This document shows positions 16,659 through 23,930 of a DNA stretch of 64,000 nucleotides, in pieces; the first letter of the stretch is position 1, and the number at the start of each line of letters is the position of its first letter. The stretch covers positions 2,966,001-3,030,000 of the forward strand of contig NZ_CP133217.1 in assembly GCF_030930995.1 (NCBI RefSeq). The letters are read 5' to 3'. The position numbers and the translations under genes were made by a program. Source of the DNA: Thiothrix subterranea (GTDB lineage: Bacteria; Pseudomonadota; Gammaproteobacteria; Thiotrichales; Thiotrichaceae). Under the pieces are notes generated by a model, which was not told the origin of the DNA, did no database searches, and saw only the letters and a list, made by a program, of their open reading frames with translations.

Positions 16659-18149
16659 ATGAGCAACTTCGCCTTTCTGCCGAATCAGTTTCAAGACTTC
16701 AAACAAGCAGCACAAAAAGCCGAAAGCCACATTCACGGCGACCCACGCGCCGCCTGTTTCCATGCGCGTTTCGCCCTCGAAGCTGCCGTGCATTGGCTCT
16801 ACCGTTACGACAACACCCTGCGGATGCCCTACGACCACTCGCTCAACAGCCTGTTACACGAGCCGGATTTTCAAAACCTCATTCCGCAGCAACTCTTCCA
16901 TAAAGCCAAAGCCATCCAACGCATTGGCAACCAAGCCGTCCACAACCCCGCGCCCGTCCGCCAACTCGACGCGCTGCAAATGATCAAAGAGTTGCACCAT
17001 ATCGCCTACTGGCTGACCCGCAACTACACCCGTCCCCTGCCCCCAGCCATCGACTGGGATGATGCACTCGTCCCGCGCCCCCTTTCCCCCGATGCAGTTG
17101 TGCCACGCAAGCAACTCGAAGCACTGGAAAAACAGCTTGCCACCGAAAGCGAAAAAGCCCTCAAACAACAGCAAACCGCCGATGCGCTCAATCAAGAGCT
17201 GCAAACCCTGCGCCAGCAACTCGCCGACCTGCACCAACAAGCCGCGCAACAAACCGATACCCACGACTATTCCGAAGCCGACACCCGCGCTTACCTGATC
17301 GACGTGGAAATTCGCCGCGCGGGTTGGTCACTAAACCAAAAGCGCGACCGTGAATATGAAGTTACCGGAATGCCCAACAATCAAGGCATCGGCTACGCTG
17401 ACTATGTATTGTGGGGCGACGATGGCAAACCCTTGGCAGTAATTGAAGCCAAACGCACCACCGCTGACCCCGCCAAAGGCCAACAGCAAGCCAAACTGTA
17501 TGCGGATTGTCTGGAGCAAATGCACGGTCAACGCCCAATCATTTACTACACCAACGGCTATGACACATGGCTATGGGATGACACCCAATACCCGCCACGT
17601 CAGGTCAGTGGTTTCTACAACAAAGCTGCCCTGAGCAGCCTGATCTTACGCCGCAGCAACCGCCAACCACTCGATACCAAGCTGGTAAATGCAGAAATTG
17701 CCGGGCGTTATTACCAAAAACGCGCCATCGGCAGCATCTGCAAACAGTTTGCCCAGTCACGCCGTAAAGCTTTGCTGGTCATGGCAACCGGCACGGGCAA
17801 AACGCGCACCGCGATTGCGCTGGTCGATGCGCTGCAACGTACCAATTGGATCAAGCGTGTATTGTTTCTGGCAGACCGCGTATCACTGGTGAAACAAACC
17901 GCGAATGCGTTTAAAAAGCATTTGCCTGATTCCAGCCCGGTCAATTTGGTCACAGAAAAAGATACCGAAGGACGAGTCTACGTTTGCACTTACCCCACCA
18001 TGATGGGGCTGATTAACGAAACCCAAGGCAAAAGTGGCGAGGCGCGTTTCGGGGTGGGCTATTTCGACCTGATTATTATCGACGAAGCCCACCGCTCGGT
18101 GTACCAGAAAAACCGCAAGGCATTGAAGCGGGGACGAGTGCTTCATTAG
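16659..18149 (+). pseudogene. hsdR: Type I restriction enzyme R subunit HsdR, 3' truncated
   Basis: The 496 remaining codons cover an N-terminal helical domain of DUF4145 type, a coiled-coil linker (about residues 165-215), and the endonuclease core (YADYVLWGDDGKPLAVIEAKRT, a PD-ExK-like arrangement). The first helicase lobe follows, with Walker A ATGTGKT at 376-382 and DEAH at 475-478. About 20 residues after DEAH the frame breaks and ends. A complete subunit of this type is about 1,000-1,100 residues, so the second helicase lobe and C-terminal domain are lost. Without helicase motifs III-VI it cannot translocate DNA. Together with the broken hsdM this is a dead type I system. Confidence 0.85.
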
Positions 18150-18340
18150 GTTCACGCCTGTTTCAAACGCGGGTGCAATTGCTGGCGGCATTGCAGGCTG
18201 CGGCTGGTTCTGAAGTTGGCTTAGACTCTGCTCAGCCAACGGAGAAGAATCGCTCCCTGAGCGGAGTCGAAGGGAACATCATCGACGGCTTGTTTGATGC
18301 GCTGGAAAACACCAGCCCAAAAACCCAGAAAGCTGCTTAA
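18131..18340 (+). pseudogene. Remnant reading frame after hsdR break, carrying a repeat
   Basis: A 69-codon open stretch in a different frame from hsdR, beginning at the break (GTSASLGSRLFQTRVQLLAA...) and ending IIDGLFDALENTSPKTQKAA before a TAA. The middle is the family A repeat (18215-18277), translated in frame. The ends look like protein-coding sequence, probably the C-terminus of a deleted hsd gene, but the parent gene cannot be named from this short piece. There is no start codon of its own. Confidence 0.45.
18215..18277. repeat. Dispersed double-hairpin repeat (family A), copy 3
   Basis: GTTGGCTTAGACTCTGCTCAGCCAAC, a short spacer, then GCTCCCTGAGCGGAGTCGAAGGGAAC. Same layout as copy 1. 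It interrupts the remnant reading frame without breaking it. Confidence 0.75.
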
Positions 18341-18419
18341 GAATCAAACTCCACAGAAGAAACTAGCCCAGCCCCTGTCAAATTGCTATGTTGCGCTGAT
18401 GAAATCAGGAGAATCTTCT

Positions 18420-19196
18420 ATGCCAACAGCGCCCCTTACCGCCAAGCCGCAACCACCCGCCCCCAACGAATGCTGCGAAAGCGGCTGTGACCCCTGCGTG
18501 TGGGACATTTACCGCACCGAATTACAGCAATGGGAGACACAGTGTTTACCGGCTGTTGAAATTGAACCAACCTCCCCCGCCACCGCTGCGGTCATCTGGC
18601 TACACGGTTTGGGCGCGGATGGGCACGATTTTGTGCCGATCATTCCCGAACTGGGTTTGCCGCCCGACCACGGGATTCGGTTTATTTTTCCACACGCGCC
18701 GGAGTTGCCCGTGACTGTCAACGACGGTTATGTGATGCCTGCTTGGTATGACATTTTGGAAATCGACCTCGACCGCAAGGTGGATGTGGCGCAATTACAA
18801 GCCTCCGCCCGCGAGGTGGGCAAGCTGATTGAGCGCGAAATCGCACGCGGCATTCCCAGCGAACGCATTGTGATTGCGGGCTTTTCGCAAGGCGGCGCGG
18901 TGGCGTATCAGGCCGCATTGAGCTACCCCAAACCGCTGGCGGGCTTGCTGGCACTGTCGACGTATTTTGCTACGACCGATACGGTTGTGCTGAATGTGGC
19001 GAATGCGCAATTGCCGATCCACATTTTCCACGGCAAGCAGGACACGATTGTGCCGGATTTGCTGGCGCTCAAGGCGTATCGCTGGCTGCGTGAGCGCGGG
19101 TATGCGCCACATTATTCGGAATATCCGCTGGGGCATAATGTGTTTGCGGAAGAGATAGCGGAAGTGGGTCGGTGTTTGCGGGTGTGGCTGGGGTAA
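18420..19196 (+). CDS. Oxidored-like cysteine-rich domain fused to carboxylesterase/phospholipase
   Basis: A 258-residue protein with two parts. Residues 14-40 (PNECCESGCDPCVWDIY) match the short Oxidored-like N-terminal domain with four conserved cysteines. Residues 52-258 are an alpha/beta hydrolase of the carboxylesterase/phospholipase family, with IWLHGLGADGHDF and a catalytic triad readable as S156 (GFSQGG), D208 (GKQDTIV) and H239 (PLGHNV). It probably hydrolyses short-chain esters in the cytoplasm; the role of the cysteine module is unknown. AGGAGA 7 bases before ATG 18420 fixes the start. Confidence 0.8.
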   Translation: MPTAPLTAKPQPPAPNECCESGCDPCVWDIYRTELQQWETQCLPAVEIEPTSPATAAVIWLHGLGADGHDFVPIIPELGLPPDHGIRFIFPHAPELPVTVNDGYVMPAWYDILEIDLDRKVDVAQLQASAREVGKLIEREIARGIPSERIVIAGFSQGGAVAYQAALSYPKPLAGLLALSTYFATTDTVVLNVANAQLPIHIFHGKQDTIVPDLLALKAYRWLRERGYAPHYSEYPLGHNVFAEEIAEVGRCLRVWLG

Positions 19197-19223
19197 ATAT
19201 AACATTCATGGAGGGAAGTACCG

Positions 19224-19847
19224 ATGGGTATGTTTGATTCACTGATGGCCAAAATCAACGACCGCGATCTTGAGTTGCAAACCAAACGCTTTGAAAACAT
19301 GTTGGGGTGTTATCACCCCGGTGATGCAGTTTGCGGTGCGCCGGGCGGCATTGGTATTTATTTCGACGCGGTAGAACTGGATGCCGACGGTAGATATGCC
19401 TATGAGGATGACAAGATTGCTGCCCGTCACACGGTGTTTGTGGTGCTGGTGCATGGCATTTTCACCGAATACGAGGTGATGGATGGCGCATGGGAACGTG
19501 AAGCCATCGAACGCCGCGTGTGCGAGTTGAAAGACTTGTGGAGCGATACTGCCCGGGTCACGCTGCGCTGGATTGAATTTTTGCGTGACGCTCAGGATGA
19601 AAAAGCCCGATTGCGCGGTTGCATTAATCGCAGCTTGTCGGTGATTGACCATGCACGGCGGTTGCGGGCGGGTGAGGATATGTCTGGTAAATTTACGGCA
19701 CTCTTCGTGCGTGAGGAAGAAAAGCGGCTGGAGGCTGGGGAAGAGGTGTTGGACGTGCTGGAATCGGTGCTGAAAAAACCGGAAGCGGGTAGGTTTTGGG
19801 GGTGTTCGCAGCAGGAGCGGGATGCGTTGGAGGATTATCGGTTGTGA
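19224..19847 (+). CDS. Hypothetical protein, MGMFD-type N-terminus
   Basis: A 207-residue protein of unknown function. The opening MGMFDSLMAKI and the following QTKRF...YHPGDAV weakly recall a group of small phage- and plasmid-associated proteins that start MFD and contain QTK...GD. The C-terminal half is helical and charged. A GGAGGGAA ribosome site supports the start. It lies 27 bases after the esterase, probably in one transcript. Confidence 0.55.
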   Translation: MGMFDSLMAKINDRDLELQTKRFENMLGCYHPGDAVCGAPGGIGIYFDAVELDADGRYAYEDDKIAARHTVFVVLVHGIFTEYEVMDGAWEREAIERRVCELKDLWSDTARVTLRWIEFLRDAQDEKARLRGCINRSLSVIDHARRLRAGEDMSGKFTALFVREEEKRLEAGEEVLDVLESVLKKPEAGRFWGCSQQERDALEDYRL

Positions 19848-19902
19848 ACTATTTGTAACTCTGCCCGTTGGCGTACTTGCTGGCGAATATCTGCCGTTAT
19901 GG

Positions 19903-20217
19903 TCATACGGCTTTTTGCAGCGGAATAGAAGCGATCAGTTGGCGGCGCAAGCCTTCAATTTCCTGACGCAATGCCTTGTTTTCGAGCATTACCTCCTGAA
20001 TACGGCGGGTCATGCTCATCAGTTGCGTCAACGTGGCATCAATCTGCGCCTGAAGTCTGGCAACACCGGTTACTTCTGGAACGGCGGCATACATCGCCGC
20101 CTCCTCTGCGTCCTGTTCGTCGTACCAAGTTTGCAACTGTACCTGCTCCTCAGCGGATAAAGTCATGCCGCGAGTGGCTTTATCGTGTAGTACCCTTCCC
20201 AATTCATTAGAAATCAT
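19903..20217 (-). CDS. Hypothetical coiled-coil protein
   Basis: A 104-residue, mostly helical protein. Residues 52-95 (VARLQAQIDATLTQL... ENKALRQEIEGLRRQL) have heptad leucines typical of a coiled coil. No family is recognised. It lies 36 bases downstream of the Fic gene on the same strand, so it may be the last gene of that unit. Confidence 0.5.
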   Translation of the reverse strand: MISNELGRVLHDKATRGMTLSAEEQVQLQTWYDEQDAEEAAMYAAVPEVTGVARLQAQIDATLTQLMSMTRRIQEVMLENKALRQEIEGLRRQLIASIPLQKAV

Positions 20218-20253
20218 GCTAAGTACCTTTGTTCATTCGTAACATTGAACAGT

Positions 20254-20844
20254 TTACACAGACACCGCAATCCGTTCAAACAAGGCTTGTAACGGCTGCA
20301 AATCACCCGCATACCCCGCGATATTCGCCTCCACCCATTCGCTACGCTCGACCTTTGCCCAATCCAGCCCGAATCCGGCGTTGATTGCCAGCAAATCGAA
20401 GAACAGGCGTTGCGCCCGTCCGTTACCTTCGCGGAAGGGGTGAATCACGTTCAGTTCACAGTAGTAATGTGCCAGCCGTTCCACAAAGGCGGGTAGTGGC
20501 AAACCGACCAGCCAGTTTTCCCCTGCCAGTTTGCCCAACAGCTTGTTGGCTTCGGTTGCAATGTAAGCGGCGGCACAAAAGCGGGTATTGCCCTTGCTGA
20601 GGTCGGTGGAACGCAACTCGCCTGCCCACGGGTACAGGTCTTGGAACAGGTGGTGGTGAATGGCTTGCAAGGCTGGCAAATCAAATACCTGCAAGCGCGT
20701 ATCGAAGGATTCAGCGCGTAGGTAGCTCAACACCGCTTCCGCCTCTGCTAAGGTGCGGCTGTCCTGCAAGCCCAGCTTGTTGACCAGCGTGCTTGTGCCA
20801 CTGTAACAGGCGGGGTCTTCGGCTATCTCATGCTTGCTGGGCAT
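20254..20844 (-). CDS. Fic-domain AMPylase-type toxin (class I)
   Basis: A 196-residue Fic/DOC protein with an intact active-site motif HPFREGNGRAQR at residues 135-146 and a flap region around RSTDLSKGNTRF (78-89). Fic enzymes transfer AMP (or other groups) from a nucleotide to target proteins. The domain has no N-terminal inhibitory helix of its own, as expected for class I Fic proteins held in check by a separate antitoxin. The preceding gene encodes a fitting antitoxin segment and overlaps this one by 17 bases. It belongs to a four-gene-like minus-strand cluster from 22152 downwards. Confidence 0.88.
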   Translation of the reverse strand: MPSKHEIAEDPACYSGTSTLVNKLGLQDSRTLAEAEAVLSYLRAESFDTRLQVFDLPALQAIHHHLFQDLYPWAGELRSTDLSKGNTRFCAAAYIATEANKLLGKLAGENWLVGLPLPAFVERLAHYYCELNVIHPFREGNGRAQRLFFDLLAINAGFGLDWAKVERSEWVEANIAGYAGDLQPLQALFERIAVSV

Positions 20845-21577
20845 AGCGGTCTTTCGTTTGCCGGATCAGGGTTGCCATGCCTTGCGCCGTTGCTGGCAAG
20901 GACAAAGTGGCAATGTCATCCGGTAAGGATAGCCCTTCCAGCCGCAAACTGGCGCGGTAATTGTGGTTACGGGTTGCCTGATAATAACGCTGTTTGCGCT
21001 CATCCGGTGATGGTGCGGCAAAGCTGAGGGTGTTTTGTGCCATGCCATCCAATGTTTGCAAGGTGGCGGTCAGTCTGATCTTTTTGTCTATTTCCGTTAT
21101 GGCTGCCGGGTCGCATTTGTCCAATAACGTGCGGGCATCGTCTACGCTGGAAACGGGATAAAACACGCTATCGGGAGCGAAATAGACCAAGGCTTTTTTG
21201 CGCTGTTTCAAAAACGCCAACACATTATTGAATGAACCGGGGCTTTTACCATCCCACAGCACAAAGCCGTAATCGGCAAGCTGCGCCATTGCTTTATCTT
21301 TTTGGGTGTAAAAGGCGCGTCCGGTTATATTGGCATCCACACTGATGTGTTTGACAGGCCAGTTACCCAGATTATTGCGGCAAACATTTCCGGCACAAAA
21401 TACCGTGACGTGAGGGTATTGCAAGGTCGTCAGGTGTTTTTGCAATGCCTTGTCTGCGCCGTTGGCATCGCCCACCACAATGGCAAACTGTTTATCAATG
21501 ATGTTTTGCAAACGTGCCAGTATGACGTTGTTCAAACGGGTAATGGTGATTGAGCCTGACAGGAATACCGTGGTCAT
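20828..21577 (-). CDS. SLOG-like Rossmann domain fused to YhfG-type Fic antitoxin
   Basis: A 249-residue protein with two parts. Residues 1-150 look like a SLOG-superfamily nucleotide-binding domain: FLSGSI at the first strand, VVGDANGADKA (34-44), and GFVLWDGKSPGSFNNV (104-119). Residues 192-249 resemble YhfG, the antitoxin partner of E. coli Fic (RKQRYYQATRNHNYRASLRLEG), and contain the Fic-inhibition motif [S/T]xxxE[G/N] as S210-LRL-E214-G215. The fusion suggests an antitoxin whose grip on Fic is tuned by a nucleotide ligand (inference). It overlaps the upstream PRTase by 4 bases and the downstream fic by 17 bases. Confidence 0.75.
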   Translation of the reverse strand: MTTVFLSGSITITRLNNVILARLQNIIDKQFAIVVGDANGADKALQKHLTTLQYPHVTVFCAGNVCRNNLGNWPVKHISVDANITGRAFYTQKDKAMAQLADYGFVLWDGKSPGSFNNVLAFLKQRKKALVYFAPDSVFYPVSSVDDARTLLDKCDPAAITEIDKKIRLTATLQTLDGMAQNTLSFAAPSPDERKQRYYQATRNHNYRASLRLEGLSLPDDIATLSLPATAQGMATLIRQTKDRYAQQA

Positions 21578-22152
21578 CGTTTACTCCGGGTTTTGGTCAT
21601 TACCAGCACAAAAACATTTTTCACCTTGGCTTGTTGATACAGAATATCGGTGGCAACAGTCAGAGTTGAACCAGAACGGTAAAGATCATCGAGCAACAGG
21701 ATATTCTTTCCAGCCAGATTAGCTTTGGGATTTAATGTCAGGGAGGTTTTCAGCAAGGCTTGGCGTTCTTGCGGGTCATCAACGTTTTTCAGTTCTTGTC
21801 CGCCCGTTTGCTTTTGCAGGACATTATCCAGCACTGGCACATTGATCCGCTTGGCTAAGGCTTGGGCGATTGCCAGCACGGGTTGAATCTTGCGCTGCTT
21901 GTTGGTGGATGGCACAGGAATAATGGCATCCATCGTTTCCAGCCCCTTGTACTTGCCGAGCCTATCGACAATCTGCCCCACGACTGACGCATCACCCTGA
22001 TATTTCAGGCGATACAGTAACTCGCCCATCTCGCTGCGGGTGGTCTGCCAAGAATCGTGACCATGCTCATCCACGCCCATGTACACGCTGTCCAGCGTAT
22101 GCACGTCGTAGGCAAAGCCACGTTTCCAGTTACCTTTCAGTTCGATGGTCAT
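21574..22152 (-). CDS. ComF-like phosphoribosyltransferase
   Basis: A 192-residue type I phosphoribosyltransferase-fold protein. ILLLDDLYRSGSTL at residues 151-164 is the PRPP-binding loop, and LLYRLKYQGD and AIIPVPSTNKQR are ComF-like. The N-terminal zinc ribbon of typical ComF is absent; an opening segment with WKRGFAYDVHTLDS takes its place. It is the first gene of the overlapping unit with the SLOG-YhfG protein and Fic. In competence, ComF-like proteins work beside the SLOG protein DprA; here the pairing may instead supply or destroy a nucleotide signal (inference). Confidence 0.8.
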   Translation of the reverse strand: MTIELKGNWKRGFAYDVHTLDSVYMGVDEHGHDSWQTTRSEMGELLYRLKYQGDASVVGQIVDRLGKYKGLETMDAIIPVPSTNKQRKIQPVLAIAQALAKRINVPVLDNVLQKQTGGQELKNVDDPQERQALLKTSLTLNPKANLAGKNILLLDDLYRSGSTLTVATDILYQQAKVKNVFVLVMTKTRSKR

Positions 22153-22245
22153 TCAGTCAACATTTGTGATATTTGAGACTCAAAGAGTAGCAGTTCAGGT
22201 AGGCAACTCCAACCGAATATTTCACAAGAGACAGTGATCAAAAAA

Positions 22246-22255
22246 TGATATATCA
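22246..22255. promoter_or_regulatory. Small palindrome in the divergent promoter region
   Basis: TGATATATCA is a perfect 10-bp palindrome in the AT-rich 140-bp space between the PRTase operon (minus) and the TIGR02391-type gene (plus), 38 bases before the latter's start. It is a possible operator or part of a promoter; no binding protein can be named. Confidence 0.25.
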
Positions 22256-22292
22256 TCACAATTTATGATAATTAACATAGGAAAACAAAACA

Positions 22293-23087
22293 ATGGATGA
22301 CAAAATTGACTTAAACAAATATCAGGAAATTAGTCGCACCAAGGGGCTTCCCCCTATATGCCCTATCCGTGATTTTTGTCAGAGACGAGCAAAAACGCTT
22401 TTTCACTTTACTTATGCTCATACTAAAAATAACAATTATGCCGAGCTTGAAGGAAAGCTCATAGATACCACCAAGAAAATCAATGAAGCTGGCACGCCAT
22501 TTGAACACTATTCAAATAATCGCGACTTAAGATACTTCTATAATGCTTGCCCTGAAGTTAACTTATTCGACGATGGTTATTCATTAGTCAGAAACTATGC
22601 TATTAGCTCTGGAACATGGGATAAAGGCTGTCCAGATTTTCATACTTTGACATATAAGCACTTTTCTACTTGCACCGAATACAATCAATTCACTTACATG
22701 CAAACATCACCCGAAAAAATGCCAGACATGATACATTTTGATGACGCTCTAAAGTTAAAAATCGAAAAACTCATGGTTCATAAAGAATACAATTCTGCAA
22801 TAAGAGAAAGCTTTGTATATTTGACCACAACAATAAGAAATAAATTTCAAATCAACTCTCAAATAGATGGCACCGAGCTAATAAATGAAGTCTTCGGCAA
22901 AAAAGGAGAATATGTAGCACTTGATGATAAAAAGAAACAAGCATATCGAGACTTATTATCGGGATTTTATGGAGTTTATAGAAATAAATATGCTCACCAT
23001 GATATACAAGCAGACTTCCATGAGATTAAAGCAATCATTGAAATGATAAACACACTTGCATTTGAAATCAGAGCCATGCAAACTTAA
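22293..23087 (+). CDS. TIGR02391 (Ymh)-type C-terminal domain protein
   Basis: A 264-residue protein with strongly AT-rich codon use compared with its surroundings. The C-terminal half (from about residue 150: AIRESFVYLTTTIRNK, LINEVFG, DLLSGFYGVYRNKYAHHD) matches the TIGR02391/Hypoth_Ymh family, which occurs in defence islands and resembles HEPN-like proteins; the RNKYAHHD segment recalls the Rx4-6H signature. The N-terminal half carries cysteine pairs (PPICPIRDFC, PDFHTL...FSTC). A role in phage defence or RNA cleavage is inferred only. AGGAAA upstream supports the start. Confidence 0.6.
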   Translation: MDDKIDLNKYQEISRTKGLPPICPIRDFCQRRAKTLFHFTYAHTKNNNYAELEGKLIDTTKKINEAGTPFEHYSNNRDLRYFYNACPEVNLFDDGYSLVRNYAISSGTWDKGCPDFHTLTYKHFSTCTEYNQFTYMQTSPEKMPDMIHFDDALKLKIEKLMVHKEYNSAIRESFVYLTTTIRNKFQINSQIDGTELINEVFGKKGEYVALDDKKKQAYRDLLSGFYGVYRNKYAHHDIQADFHEIKAIIEMINTLAFEIRAMQT

Positions 23088-23104
23088 TAGCATAATTAAA
23101 TATA

Positions 23105-23128
23105 TCCCTGCTAAAACAATAGCAGGGA
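23105..23128 (+). terminator. Hairpin after the TIGR02391-type gene
   Basis: A perfect 9-bp stem TCCCTGCTA / TAGCAGGGA with a 6-base AAACAA loop, 18 bases after the stop codon. The U-tract is weak. Confidence 0.5.
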
Positions 23129-23142
23129 CTAAATCAGGATAT

Positions 23143-23232
23143 TACCGATAACTATCTACACTCGGGAAAGAATATGCCAAATTTCGATTACCATACACAT
23201 ATCCAACCCGATTCACGCCAGATCAATACTTC
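23143..23232 (-). repeat. Diverged duplicate of the gcvP 3' end (left direct repeat)
   Basis: These 90 bases align without gaps to the last 90 bases of gcvP plus stop (26233-26322), about 80% identical by eye. On the minus strand they still read ...SGVNRVGYVYGNRNLAYSF and PSVDSYR-stop, against [17 protein letters not shown] and PSVDSYR-stop in gcvP, with TGA replacing one Trp codon. With the gcvP end it brackets the DUF2290-helicase cassette, as an integrating element that targets a gene's 3' end would leave. Confidence 0.85.
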
Positions 23233-23264
23233 ATCATTAAATTCATAATATATTAACAAAATAG

Positions 23265-23930
23265 TCAATCATGTTTTAACCCAATAACACGATTACAAAC
23301 TAAGTTACGCAATGCTTTGTTTACCGAATGGCTTCGGGCACTTGGCTGAAAACTCATATTACAGTCTGTGATTAAATCGGAAATAAACTCAACAAATGCT
23401 AGTGGAGTAGGAAAAAAATCAGACGGTATTCTTAGATTACCTATGCCACCAAATTGTAGATGAGATACCTCATGAGAAGTCACCTCTTTATCAAAGTCAA
23501 ATCTGACATGAGAAGTATTAGGTGGAACAATACCTGTTCTTTCAATCTCTTCGACAATATTCAATAAATACTCAGAAAGACTTTCATCATTCGCATCTAA
23601 ACAAGCTTCAGCCACTCCATATATGTCTTCTTTCTTACAATTACTTGAAATAGGTCTAGGATAAAATGCCGCCCTAGCCTTATTTAAACCGTCGCGACCA
23701 AACTCATAATAAAATTGAAAAAATGATCCATCTCTCAAAAGATAAGAATATTGATGATGATCAATCAACCACTGATACTCAACTGGATAATACTGATCTT
23801 TAAAAATACCACATTTATACCCACGCCAAGAAACAAGTCTATCAGATGATAATACCAAATCAGACTGCAAACAATCCGACAGTAAATTCTTAACAAACTC
23901 CAGACTTTGACTTATATCTGCAACTCTCAT
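23265..23930 (-). CDS. DUF2290-family protein
   Basis: A 221-residue AT-rich gene. FGRDGLNKARAAFYPRP in the first half and HLQFGGIGNLRIPSDFFPTPLAFVEFI in the second (recognisable in parts such as HLQFGG and RIPSDF) match the DUF2290 family, whose function is unknown. Its start overlaps the stop of the upstream helicase by 4 bases, so the two proteins are made together. The pairing with a helicase and the AT-rich island location suggest a defence role (inference). Confidence 0.6.
   Translation of the reverse strand: MRVADISQSLEFVKNLLSDCLQSDLVLSSDRLVSWRGYKCGIFKDQYYPVEYQWLIDHHQYSYLLRDGSFFQFYYEFGRDGLNKARAAFYPRPISSNCKKEDIYGVAEACLDANDESLSEYLLNIVEEIERTGIVPPNTSHVRFDFDKEVTSHEVSHLQFGGIGNLRIPSDFFPTPLAFVEFISDLITDCNMSFQPSARSHSVNKALRNLVCNRVIGLKHD

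Noticed and set aside
18120-18150. Programmed frameshift joining hsdR to the following frame
   Set aside because: No slippery sequence, and the remnant is far too short to supply the missing ~500 residues of HsdR.
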